Origin: Caryophanales bacterium UBA5455
GTDB taxonomy: Bacteria; Bacillota_I; Bacilli_A; RFN20; CAG-826
DNA length: 7,110 nucleotides
Direction of reading: 5' to 3'
Assembly (NCBI GenBank): GCA_002427365.1
Contig: DIQT01000012.1
Span: forward strand, 6,235-13,344
Below, in pieces: positions 1 to 7,014 of the stretch (the first letter of the stretch is position 1; each line of letters opens with the position of its first letter). The translations under genes were made by a program, and so were the position numbers. The notes under the pieces are model-generated. The model was not told where the DNA came from and did no database searches. It saw nothing but the letters and a program-made list of their open reading frames with translations.

Positions 1-26
1 GTTTTTAAATAATAAAGTAAAATAAG

Positions 27-55
27 TTAATCATTATCATTATTTAATTTATAAT
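27..55 (+). promoter_or_regulatory. Candidate sigma-A promoter of the metalloprotease gene
   Basis: A perfect TATAAT at 50-55 lies 17 bases after a weak -35 (TTAATC, 27-32). The predicted start of transcription is near 62, giving a leader of about 40 bases. The region is very AT-rich, so the -10 could be chance, but its position before a gene with its own ribosome site fits. Bases 1-26 show only AT-rich sequence; the T-run at 2-6 might be the tail of an upstream terminator, which cannot be confirmed. Confidence 0.45.
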
Positions 56-70
56 ATAGTGTATATTTAT

Positions 71-84
71 GTTTATTCATAAAC
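71..84. promoter_or_regulatory. 14-bp palindrome in the leader of the metalloprotease gene
   Basis: GTTTAT-TC-ATAAAC is a perfect 6+6 inverted repeat. It lies between the predicted transcription start (about 62) and the ribosome site (91-95). This is a usual place for a repressor operator. The two-base centre is too small for a stable RNA hairpin, so a DNA-binding site is the better reading. No known regulator motif is recognised. Confidence 0.35.
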
Positions 85-102
85 GAATTGAAGGATATAA
101 CA

Positions 103-1731
103 ATGAAACAAAGTAAAATGATTCCGCTTCTCCTTGGTCTAACACTAACCCTTACCGGATGCGAGTTTTCGTTTGGCCCATTTAACCCAAATTCTGATAA
201 CTCAAGTAGTGAGATTGACGCTTCAAATGGGGAAAATAATCAAAATAGTGAAACGTTGCCTAAGAAGGAAATGGGCGCGCTTCCAACTCTTGAACCAGCG
301 GCGAGTGTTCATGAAGGAGCGGGCTACCATAAAGTAAATAACTTTACTTTTACAGCAGCTGACTATCATGCAGCAACGGAAGAATATTTTTTACCTTCAA
401 TTGGAACCCAAAAAGTTTTAGTTATTCCGGTTGAATTTAAAAACGCTAAAGCGGAAAACATTAATAAGAACTTAACGCGTAATCAAGTTCACGATAAGAT
501 TCATAATGCTTTCTTTGGTAGTAGCGAAGATACTGAATGGGAATCATTAAGAAGTTACTATTATAAAAGTAGCGGGGGTTCTTTAATTATTGAAGGCGAA
601 GTCGCGCCCTTTTATCAAACTGGTATTTCCACAACAACATTTGAACAATTATCACAAGTGCGTGATCCAGAAAATGCTGAATATTATGATCCAACATGGA
701 CAATTCTAGAAAACGCAATTGAAGATATAAAAGCCAAGGGCACAATCGATTTACGCGAATTTGATCAAAATAAAGACGGCTTTATTGATGCGGTCTTTAT
801 GGTGTATATGGCGAATTATAGTACAAGCGAAGGTTCTTCCTTATGGGCGTATCAATTCTTTGATTATGATTCATATTATATGGAAGATGATGATGTTAAT
901 TCACCCGCTCCCTTTAACTATGCCTGGGCAAGTATTTATTTCATGTTTGAAGGGTATGGCGATTATAAAATTGACGCGCATACATACATTCATGAATCCG
1001 GTCATATTCTTGGCTTAGATGACTACTATACATATACAGAAGATGATTGGGGTGCGTTAGGCGGCGTTGATATGATGGATTATAATATCGGTGATCATAA
1101 CGGATATTCAAAGATGGCGCTTGATTGGAAACTTCCATATTACATTGATGGAACAGAAAGTGTTACGGAAATGACGTTAGTGCCCGGTGACCTCGTTGTG
1201 ATTAATGATAGTTGGAATAAGACAGCGTTTGATGAATATTTATTAATAGAGTTTTATACCCCAACGGGATTAAACGTTAAGGACCTTAATGGCTATCCTA
1301 GTAACGGACTTTCAACGTTTACTGAGGCCGGCTTAAAACTTTATCACGTTGATTCACGGTTAGGAAAATACGATAACCAAACGGGCGAATTAGTTAGTTA
1401 TACAAAAACCTTAAATGTTGGTAATAATTATTATCCATATATCGCGATGAGTAATTCTAGTGACCCCGAAAAAGAAGATGATTATAAATTAATTCATCTA
1501 ATTGAACCTAATGGTGGCAATCGCTTAGTTAATAATCCAGGTGTCTATGCGGATGATTCCTTCCTCTTCTACGCGGGTGATAAGTTTATCCCTTCGCAAT
1601 ACGATAAGAAGAATAGTGGCTTCGTTAGAAATAATGGTATTCGCTTCAATGATGGAACAAGAATTAATTATGAAATTAGTGTTACAAGTGTTAATCCAAG
1701 TGAAGCAAAAGTTACAATAACTAAAATTTAA
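103..1731 (+). CDS. M6-family (immune inhibitor A-like) zinc metalloprotease, lipoprotein
   Basis: A predicted secreted protease anchored to the outer face of the membrane, 542 residues. The ATG at 103 is preferred over an in-frame TTG at 88 because AAGGA (91-95) sits 7 bases before it and the signal peptide then begins normally (MKQSK). The signal peptide ends in lipobox LTGC, with lipidated Cys20. A Ser/Asn/Glu-rich linker (about 29-60) follows. The M6-like domain starts near 104 (VLVIPVEF). It contains a YYYKSSGG segment near 150, an EF-hand-like loop DQNKDGFID (221-229), and the zinc site HESGHILGLDDYY (His297, Glu298, His301; Asp306/307 possible third ligand). A Met-turn-like DMMDYN (Met324-325) and YSKMALDW follow. 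Family knowledge: M6 peptidases use HExxH and degrade extracellular proteins; the substrate here is unknown. No LPXTG or C-terminal membrane segment is seen. The gene appears monocistronic. Confidence 0.9.
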   Translation: MKQSKMIPLLLGLTLTLTGCEFSFGPFNPNSDNSSSEIDASNGENNQNSETLPKKEMGALPTLEPAASVHEGAGYHKVNNFTFTAADYHAATEEYFLPSIGTQKVLVIPVEFKNAKAENINKNLTRNQVHDKIHNAFFGSSEDTEWESLRSYYYKSSGGSLIIEGEVAPFYQTGISTTTFEQLSQVRDPENAEYYDPTWTILENAIEDIKAKGTIDLREFDQNKDGFIDAVFMVYMANYSTSEGSSLWAYQFFDYDSYYMEDDDVNSPAPFNYAWASIYFMFEGYGDYKIDAHTYIHESGHILGLDDYYTYTEDDWGALGGVDMMDYNIGDHNGYSKMALDWKLPYYIDGTESVTEMTLVPGDLVVINDSWNKTAFDEYLLIEFYTPTGLNVKDLNGYPSNGLSTFTEAGLKLYHVDSRLGKYDNQTGELVSYTKTLNVGNNYYPYIAMSNSSDPEKEDDYKLIHLIEPNGGNRLVNNPGVYADDSFLFYAGDKFIPSQYDKKNSGFVRNNGIRFNDGTRINYEISVTSVNPSEAKVTITKI

Positions 1732-1738
1732 GGAAAAG

Positions 1739-1775
1739 AAAAAAGGCAGCAGTTATTAACCGTTGCCTTTTTTAT
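1739..1775. terminator. Two-way intrinsic terminator between convergent genes
   Basis: AAAAAAGGCAGC (1739-1750) pairs with GTTGCCTTTTTT (1762-1773), with one G-T wobble; the inner GTT/AAC can extend the stem. The A-run on the left and T-run on the right make a U-tail in both directions. It ends the metalloprotease transcript on the plus strand and the lemA operon on the minus strand. Confidence 0.85.
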
Positions 1776-1791
1776 TTGCTTTAACTTCGCT

Positions 1792-2460
1792 TTAAAAGAA
1801 TGTGGCGCGAGCTTGTTGTTTGACTTCCGCACTTGTGGAGAACGGAATTCTTGTTGTGTAGCCAGCCCGAGCAGCGACGATCTTTTTGGTTGGCCAAGTA
1901 ACGACGGCGCGGTTCCATTGCGCTACGGTGTCGTTATAAACTTCACGAGCGGCGGTAATTTCGCGTTGGAGGTAGTTATTTTGTTGCATTGCGCTAGCGA
2001 TTTGGGCGTGGGCCTTTAAATCAGGATACGCTTCAAAGGCGACGTTAATGCGTGAGAAGGCGCTATCAAGTTCAGTGGAAACTTCATTACGTTGTCCATC
2101 ACTTTGGGGCGCGCCACCACCGCGGTAAGCGGCAATCGCAGTCATTGTATCTTTGTCTAAGTCAACTGCTTTGGTAACTAAGCCAACAACGTTTTGCAAA
2201 ATGACAACCCGTTGTTCAAGATAGTTATCGATTTGGGAAGCATCACGTTGTAACCGTTGTTGAAGTTGTTGGAGGTAGTTTTTCGCTTTGATTTTCTTAA
2301 CTAAGAAAACGATACCAGGAATAATTCCTAAAACCCACAACATGACTTCAAAGATTGTTGAGCCAACACCAACTTTAATTTCGATTTGACGTTCGATTAC
2401 GTTTACATCACGACCCTCAGCTCTTACTGGTCCCGTGATTTCATCTAATTCATTTGCCAT
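1792..2460 (-). CDS. lemA: LemA-family membrane protein
   Basis: A single-pass membrane protein with a helical cytoplasmic body, 222 residues. The family signature is clear in the C-terminal half: YPDLKA (145-150), ITAAREVYNDTV (168-179), QWNRAVVTWP (181-190), and a final segment ending in two Phe, like the LemA pattern of YPdLkA, aaRryYNdaV and FP. One membrane helix lies near 34-55 and is followed by KKIKAK, placing the body in the cytoplasm by the positive-inside rule. Compared with typical LemA (about 185 residues, helix at the extreme N-terminus), it carries about 33 extra residues before the helix. AAAGGAG (2469-2475) lies 8 bases before the ATG. It is the second gene of an operon, 25 bases after the large membrane protein gene. 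LemA's biochemical role is not established. Confidence 0.9.
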   Translation of the reverse strand: MANELDEITGPVRAEGRDVNVIERQIEIKVGVGSTIFEVMLWVLGIIPGIVFLVKKIKAKNYLQQLQQRLQRDASQIDNYLEQRVVILQNVVGLVTKAVDLDKDTMTAIAAYRGGGAPQSDGQRNEVSTELDSAFSRINVAFEAYPDLKAHAQIASAMQQNNYLQREITAAREVYNDTVAQWNRAVVTWPTKKIVAARAGYTTRIPFSTSAEVKQQARATFF

Positions 2461-2485
2461 AGATTATTCTCCTTTATCATTATGG

Positions 2486-4351
2486 TTAAATTTTATCATC
2501 ACTTGGCTTTTTTAGCATCGAGTATACTCTTCGTTCTTCGTTAGAGAGTCTACCCGCGACTAACATGCCAATTAACGATTTAGAATATTGGGCGTGTCCA
2601 TCATCGACTAATTTCTTAAACGCATCCGCCCAGGATGAGTTTGGATCAAGTCCTTTTCTAAAGTCTTGATATGTTGTATTTTCTTCAGCAACTTTAACAA
2701 TTGCGTTTGTGGTATTACTAACAGCAATATATTCTATCCAATGAACCGGGACTTGATGGGTATAACCATCACCACCATGAACAGGAACATAATCGGTTCG
2801 TGGTTCACCTCTAAAGCCATAAGCGGTAATTTCAATTTCATCAATGTTATCACCGGAACTAACAACACGTGTTTTTAAGATGTTTTCCGTAATTGATTCA
2901 GGGTGACGAAGTAAGTCGATATCGAAGCGGTTCGCTATTTCTTCATGTTCCCACATCGCCGCATAGGATGGATAAATATCACGGTAAATATATTCTTGTG
3001 GTTCATATTGTTGATATAACGGAATTGAGATGAGCGGCGCCATCGTGAAGAAGATTTGTTTGAAGTAATTGTTATTATAGTTATTGAAGATAGCCCGTGA
3101 TACGGATAAATCGTAATGGATATATCGTTCGGGATTATCAGCAATATCTGCACCGCGTAAGTGGTTTGGTCGGACAAAGTTTAAGTTGCGCCGTTTCCAA
3201 AAGTCGAAGTCATCGCCATAGCCAACGGTGTCATCACGTAATAAGCTTGTAAGTTGCCGCTGCGCTAATGCGGTGAAAAGAAGTCGATATTGTTGTTCAT
3301 CATCTCTGTCAAAGGCGCCCCAAACGGCTTCAAATTCAAGGTTACTAATTGGATTAAATGTTCCACCTTTCCGGGTACTCTTTTCTGCTTCTTTTTCAAT
3401 TTCTTTTTCCATCTTTTTAATGAAGTGTCGATATTCTTTTTCATTCTTTTGATGGATGTTACCGGCATGACGCGAGAAGTTTAATCGTTCCGCAGCTTCA
3501 TTACCATAAATTAAATATGTATCAGTGCTATAAATAGGAATTGGTTTTGTAACGGACGCTGTTAAGGTTTGGCTTCTCGTTCTTGTATACGCTTTGCCAT
3601 CGGAATAATATGTTTCGACCCACGTAATAACTAAACTACCTGTATATGTTTTAGATCCAACATCTTGACTTAAGACCCGGTTAATAACAAACGGGTTACC
3701 AACGATTTCGCCGGTATGAACAATTAAGACGGATTCGTTTCTTCCATATTCACCTAAGTTATATTTACTAACTAAATAGTCCCATCGTTTAATATTGAAA
3801 TACCGATCCATTTTAATTAATGGAACAGTCTTTTCAAATAGTTCATTTGATATACCATAGTCATAATAGGAATTAAGCGGATATAGTTGCGCGTATGCTT
3901 CATCAATTAAGTTGTTTTTAATTTTAACTAAGTCCGCAATCCGTTCATTAATTCGCTTAATCATTGTATTAGACACTTTTACAATCACAACAATTAATGA
4001 AATAAAGATGATCAGCGCAAGCACGAAGACAAGAATGTTAACCCATAACTCAAGTCCTAACACAGGTTCATAAAATTGAAAACCAAAAATCGCTGCAACT
4101 AAACCAAAAACAATAGTTAGGAAAATTAAAAAGCCACGAATTCCCTTTTGTTTTTTTAAAAGCTTTTCTTCCCGTTCAATCTTCGCGATTGTGTTATTTA
4201 TTTTTTTTACCGTTTCTTTGTTTGCGTCTTCATCAACCCCCGTTGTCTTGACCAAATCTTCAAAATAGTTTTTTGTGTTCTCGGCGTGTAATTGCTTTAA
4301 CTCACTTTTGTAAAGCTTAACAGGCTCAAACAATTGATTATCGTTTGTCAT
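2486..4351 (-). CDS. Large two-helix membrane protein, putative LemA partner
   Basis: Function unknown, 621 residues. Visible layout: a charged N-terminal region with coiled-coil tendency (about 41-70), a membrane helix at 72-92, a short outside loop, a second helix at 101-125, a basic helical stretch (127-150), then about 470 soluble residues. Lys/Arg on both cytoplasmic flanks (KKQKGIR before, KVSNTMIKR after) suggest a hairpin with both ends in the cytoplasm. The soluble part has a beta-rich section (about 205-282), a very charged helix (301-328, many Lys/Glu) and an aromatic-rich section (400-470). No catalytic motif is recognised. The architecture resembles DUF3137-type proteins, which I recall being found with LemA; this is inference. 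GAAAGGGAG (4355-4363) precedes the ATG with a short spacing. It is first in the operon, with lemA behind it. Confidence 0.8.
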   Translation of the reverse strand: MTNDNQLFEPVKLYKSELKQLHAENTKNYFEDLVKTTGVDEDANKETVKKINNTIAKIEREEKLLKKQKGIRGFLIFLTIVFGLVAAIFGFQFYEPVLGLELWVNILVFVLALIIFISLIVVIVKVSNTMIKRINERIADLVKIKNNLIDEAYAQLYPLNSYYDYGISNELFEKTVPLIKMDRYFNIKRWDYLVSKYNLGEYGRNESVLIVHTGEIVGNPFVINRVLSQDVGSKTYTGSLVITWVETYYSDGKAYTRTRSQTLTASVTKPIPIYSTDTYLIYGNEAAERLNFSRHAGNIHQKNEKEYRHFIKKMEKEIEKEAEKSTRKGGTFNPISNLEFEAVWGAFDRDDEQQYRLLFTALAQRQLTSLLRDDTVGYGDDFDFWKRRNLNFVRPNHLRGADIADNPERYIHYDLSVSRAIFNNYNNNYFKQIFFTMAPLISIPLYQQYEPQEYIYRDIYPSYAAMWEHEEIANRFDIDLLRHPESITENILKTRVVSSGDNIDEIEITAYGFRGEPRTDYVPVHGGDGYTHQVPVHWIEYIAVSNTTNAIVKVAEENTTYQDFRKGLDPNSSWADAFKKLVDDGHAQYSKSLIGMLVAGRLSNEERRVYSMLKKPSDDKI

Positions 4352-4404
4352 TTTCTCCCTTTCTATTTTGCGTGGAAATTATGTATTTTCCTTTCGATAA
4401 GTAT

Positions 4405-4434
4405 AGTATAACCTTAACAACTTATTTTATTCAA
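4405..4434 (-). promoter_or_regulatory. Promoter of the membrane protein-lemA operon
   Basis: On the minus strand, TTGAAT (4434-4429) and TATACT (4410-4405) are separated by 18 bases. These match the sigma-A -35 at 4 of 6 and the -10 at 5 of 6. Transcription would start near 4398, leaving a leader of about 45 bases before the ATG at 4351. No other clear promoter precedes lemA, so this one probably drives both genes. Confidence 0.6.
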
Positions 4435-4466
4435 GTAGAAATATATCGTTTCATAAGCAAAACACG

Positions 4467-4483
4467 AATAGAACGCTTCTATT
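4467..4483. promoter_or_regulatory. 17-bp interrupted palindrome between divergent promoters
   Basis: AATAGAA-CGC-TTCTATT is a perfect 7+7 inverted repeat with a 3-base centre. It lies immediately upstream of the -35 region of the CofE-like gene and about 33 bases upstream of the -35 of the opposite operon. Its symmetry and position fit an operator for a dimeric regulator. It has no T-run after it, so it is not a terminator. It does not match the Gram-positive LexA box. No second copy was found in this window. Confidence 0.4.
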
Positions 4484-4487
4484 TACC

Positions 4488-4516
4488 CTTAAGAAACTGA
4501 TAAATTTTGGTATAAT
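4488..4516 (+). promoter_or_regulatory. Extended -10 promoter of the CofE-like gene
   Basis: A perfect TATAAT (4511-4516) is directly preceded by TGG (4508-4510), the TGn extended -10 element. The -35 at 17 bases is poor (CTTAAG, 4488-4493), as is common with extended -10 promoters. Predicted start is near 4523, giving a leader of about 76 bases. Confidence 0.65.
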
Positions 4517-4520
4517 AAAA

Positions 4521-4577
4521 GGTGTTCTAAGATGGATGAGTTTATTAGAAGCCTCAATCATAAGTTCTTATTTATGA
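4521..4577 (+). other. Leader of the CofE-like gene with two weak stem-loops
   Basis: TTCTAA (4525-4530) can pair with TTAGAA (4545-4550), possibly closed further by GG (4521-4522) with CC (4552-4553). TCATAA (4558-4563) can pair with TTATGA (4572-4577) just before the ribosome site. Both stems are short and AT-rich. They match no riboswitch class I recognise and may be chance. Confidence 0.2.
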
Positions 4578-4598
4578 AAGGTCAAAGGAGGAAAAATT

Positions 4599-5771
4599 AT
4601 GCGTTACTTTGGAAGTGTTGTCCGCGGTGTGCGGATGCCAATAATTCATTCGGGTGATAATTTAGCGGAAGTTGTTAGTGAAACAATCTTTCGCGCTGTT
4701 GATAATGGAGCGCTCGAAGTAAAAGACCACGATGTTATCGCGTTAACGGAGTCAATTGTGGCACGTGCGGAAGGTAATTATGCTTCAACCGAAGCAATTA
4801 AAATTGATGTGCGGAACAAGTTTCCGTCTGGCCCGGTCGGCTTTGTTTTCCCGATTTTAAGTCGAAACCGCATGCTTGGTGTTTTAAGCGCGATTGCGGA
4901 AGGCGTTGACGAATTAATTGTTCAATTATCTTATCCCCGTGACGAAGTTGGTAATAGTTTTGTCGATGATTTAGCGCTTCGACATCAAGAAATTAATATA
5001 AGCACTGATGAATTTTCAGAAGAAGAATTTCGTGCCTTATTTGGTGAGAAACTCCTTCATCCAATTACGAAGATGGATTATCCTCAAATGTATCGAAAGG
5101 CTGCTAGAAACATCAAAGTTATCTTTTCGAATAACCCGTTAACAATTTTAAAATATACGAACCAAGTAATTGTCGCAGATATTCATACGCGCTTTCAAAC
5201 AAAAGAAGTTTTACGCTCAAATGGAGGTGAAATTATCTTAGGATTAGATGATTTACTTACTAGTTCCATTAATGGAAGTGGGTATCACCCAACATATGGT
5301 TTATTAGGATCGAACTTCGCAAGTGAAGGGTTATTAAAACTTTTCCCACGTGATGGTCAAAAAGTAGTCGAAGATATTCAACAACGGTTTTATAAGAAGT
5401 ATGGCAAAATCGTGGAAGTATTAGTATTTGGTGATGGGGCGTTTAAAGATCCCGTTTCTAAAATTTGGGAACTTGCAGACCCTGTTGTCGCTCCCTTTTA
5501 TACACCTGGCTTAGAAGGATCGCCGCATGAAAGTAAATTTAAACTAATTGCAGATACCACGCTTAAAGATAAACGCGGGGTTGAAGCCGAAGAAAAAATG
5601 AAACAATATATTAAAAAACACCAGCAAAAGCCCGCTAGTGATTTAGGAACAACACCAAGACACTTAACGGATTTGCTAGGTTCTCTTGCGGATTTAACTT
5701 CCGGAAGTGGTGATAAAGGAACCCCAGTTGTATATATTCAAGGCTATTTTGATTCGTACGCTGATGAATAA
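4599..5771 (+). CDS. Divergent CofE-like protein (F420-0:gamma-glutamyl ligase fold)
   Basis: A cytoplasmic protein of 390 residues, longer than classical CofE (about 250). CofE adds L-glutamate to coenzyme F420-0 using GTP. Matching landmarks: SGDNLAE (18-24) for the family's GDDLAE; a DVIALTESIVARAEG segment (45-59) for DVLVV...S.AEG; GLLGSNFASEG (234-244) at the place of GIDASNVEEG; VLVFGDGAFKDP (274-285) at the place of VIITDTnGR; and LTDLLGSLADL through TPVVYIQGY (356-383) for the C-terminal ADEIA...PAVVVRGL. Differences: the GIDxSN Asp is Leu236, the TDTxGR motif is changed, and about 100 extra residues lie around 120-225. Low-GC Bacillota and Mollicutes relatives are not known for F420, so another amide-ligase substrate is more likely; this is inference. 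The start is firm: AAAGGAGG (4584-4591) lies 7 bases before the ATG. Monocistronic between a promoter and a terminator. Confidence 0.75.
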   Translation: MRYFGSVVRGVRMPIIHSGDNLAEVVSETIFRAVDNGALEVKDHDVIALTESIVARAEGNYASTEAIKIDVRNKFPSGPVGFVFPILSRNRMLGVLSAIAEGVDELIVQLSYPRDEVGNSFVDDLALRHQEINISTDEFSEEEFRALFGEKLLHPITKMDYPQMYRKAARNIKVIFSNNPLTILKYTNQVIVADIHTRFQTKEVLRSNGGEIILGLDDLLTSSINGSGYHPTYGLLGSNFASEGLLKLFPRDGQKVVEDIQQRFYKKYGKIVEVLVFGDGAFKDPVSKIWELADPVVAPFYTPGLEGSPHESKFKLIADTTLKDKRGVEAEEKMKQYIKKHQQKPASDLGTTPRHLTDLLGSLADLTSGSGDKGTPVVYIQGYFDSYADE

Positions 5772-5778
5772 AAAAAAT

Positions 5779-5805
5779 AACGGCGAGTAATTATTCGCCG
5801 TTTTT
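5779..5805. terminator. Two-way terminator overlapping the end of the hydrolase gene
   Basis: AACGGCGAGT (5779-5788) pairs with ATTCGCCGTT (5793-5802), with one G-T wobble and a 4-base loop (5789-5792). T5801-5805 form the plus-strand tail and the A-run at 5770-5778 forms a U-tail on the minus strand. It ends the CofE-like transcript, and the minus-strand hydrolase stop codon (5791-5793) lies at the loop, so the same hairpin can also end that transcript. Confidence 0.88.
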
Positions 5806-6957
5806 CTTTAAACTTAATAAATCTTGTTTAACTAAGATTTCAACAATTTTATCCGCAACCTCAGGTTGGAATAAGATGTTTTGGTGGTTATATAATGTAT
5901 CAAATGTTTCATAAAAGATTTTATATGTTGCGGAATCTTCTTTTTCTTTGGGAATTGGAAGGTGTTTAATCGCTTGGAAGCCGCTATTAATAATATCAAA
6001 CGTTAAATCATCAACGGAAACTTTATTCCGCAGATCTTTTAGAATATAACGGAAATTAAATTCGGGTAATTTACATTCACTACAGTTTAAACACCTCGTT
6101 GAAGCATTGATGAGTTTCCGGTTATCTTCAAGGCAAGGAAGCGAAACTTCACTAAAGATATGCCGTTCATCATAATCAATATCTTGTTGTTCACTAACGG
6201 TAACAAGGCCATCATATGCTCTTCGCCAGTTAAAGACCGAGCCATTAAAAATACCCGCTACCCCACAAATGACGTCTAAACGTGGACGGTTTTCCATTTC
6301 TTTGAAGCGGTCTTTAATTAAATTCGTTAATTTATTATCACCAAAAATAAATACACCTTGAAGAAGCTCTTCAAGTGTCGTGTGACTTATCTTGCCAAAC
6401 GTAAACGAAGCAAAGTGTTCAAGAATTGCAATGCTTTTCTTACTTAACTTCGCTAACACTAATGTTTCTTTAATTGATTGAACATCACGGTATGGTGTAC
6501 TTATTGAGATAACTTGATCAATAATGCCATCAAGATACGTTGTTGCTAATAAATTAACAAGTCCGCCTTGAGAATGACCAATTAAAACAAAGGGACGTTT
6601 ATCGTGGAGGAAGGGAACAAGGTGTTCAATTAAATAGCGTAAGCGACTTACTTGAAGATTAACATCGCTACTTCCAGTCGCCCCACATAAGCGTAACCGA
6701 CATAAGATTGCTTTTGTTGGATTAGCTAAACTTAGTTCAACTACGTTATTAATATTATGTTCAATTTCTTTACCCGCTTTAATACTTGTAAAGGTTTTTT
6801 CTTCACTAAGGAGTAACCCGTTTAAATTTAAAAATGGCGCTTCAAAAAACGCATCTGCGTAATTACTAACTAAGAGGTCGCTCATTTTCATAAACGCGTC
6901 TTCCGTAGCGATATAGCCGTGTGTAAAGAAAATAATTGGTGGGAGTTCTTTTTTCAT
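5791..6957 (-). CDS. Alpha/beta-hydrolase (lipase/PGAP1-like) with Cys cluster
   Basis: A cytoplasmic serine hydrolase of 388 residues with no signal peptide or membrane helix. The first beta strand leads into the oxyanion segment FFTHGY (His14-Gly15). The nucleophile elbow is GHSQGG with Ser129, preceded by the strand PFVLI. ISISTPYRD (150-158) and AYDGLVTVSEQ (247-257) are typical of lipase and PGAP1-type members; Asp249 is the likely acid and His266 the best base candidate. Residues 159-225 probably form a helical lid. Unusual: CLNCSEC (Cys289, 292, 295) with Cys275 nearby could form a metal site; a helical C-terminal tail follows. The substrate is not predictable; esterase, lipase or acyltransferase are all open. 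No Shine-Dalgarno sequence precedes the ATG, and an in-frame TAA at 6976-6978 rules out a longer form. Later ATGs would lose the oxyanion strand. Confidence 0.82.
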   Translation of the reverse strand: MKKELPPIIFFTHGYIATEDAFMKMSDLLVSNYADAFFEAPFLNLNGLLLSEEKTFTSIKAGKEIEHNINNVVELSLANPTKAILCRLRLCGATGSSDVNLQVSRLRYLIEHLVPFLHDKRPFVLIGHSQGGLVNLLATTYLDGIIDQVISISTPYRDVQSIKETLVLAKLSKKSIAILEHFASFTFGKISHTTLEELLQGVFIFGDNKLTNLIKDRFKEMENRPRLDVICGVAGIFNGSVFNWRRAYDGLVTVSEQQDIDYDERHIFSEVSLPCLEDNRKLINASTRCLNCSECKLPEFNFRYILKDLRNKVSVDDLTFDIINSGFQAIKHLPIPKEKEDSATYKIFYETFDTLYNHQNILFQPEVADKIVEILVKQDLLSLKKNGE

Positions 6958-6975
6958 AGTTATATTATTGCAAGA

Positions 6976-7005
6976 TTAATAAAAAAGATAAAGAAAACAA
7001 GTAAA
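6976..7005 (-). promoter_or_regulatory. Tentative promoter of the hydrolase gene
   Basis: On the minus strand, TTTACT (7005-7000) and TATTAA (6981-6976) are 18 bases apart, each matching the consensus at 4 of 6. Transcription would start near 6969, only about 12 bases before the ATG. Another -10-like TATAAC (6964-6959) lies even closer. The region is AT-rich, so the choice is uncertain, but a promoter is expected because a terminator separates this gene from the one upstream. Confidence 0.25.
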
Positions 7006-7014
7006 AAAAAGATT

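Noticed and set aside
88..102. TTG start five codons upstream for the metalloprotease
   Set aside because: The AAGGA ribosome site (91-95) lies inside this extension and is well spaced for the ATG at 103; the signal peptide is also more normal from there.
941..1138. 65-codon minus-strand open frame opposite the protease zinc site
   Set aside because: It is antisense to the conserved HExxH region, with no promoter, ribosome site or recognisable product.
1813..2019. 68-codon plus-strand open frame inside lemA
   Set aside because: It is antisense to a clear LemA coding sequence, has no ribosome site and a Cys/Ser-rich translation typical of a shadow frame.
2666..3484. Several open frames of 64-80 codons on both strands within the large membrane protein gene
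   Set aside because: They lie wholly within a 621-codon gene with a good start, promoter and operon context, and have low-complexity or Cys-rich translations without their own ribosome sites.
4532..4598. Possible upstream open frame in the leader of the CofE-like gene, from ATG at 4532
   Set aside because: It has no Shine-Dalgarno sequence and runs out of frame over the true start; probably chance.
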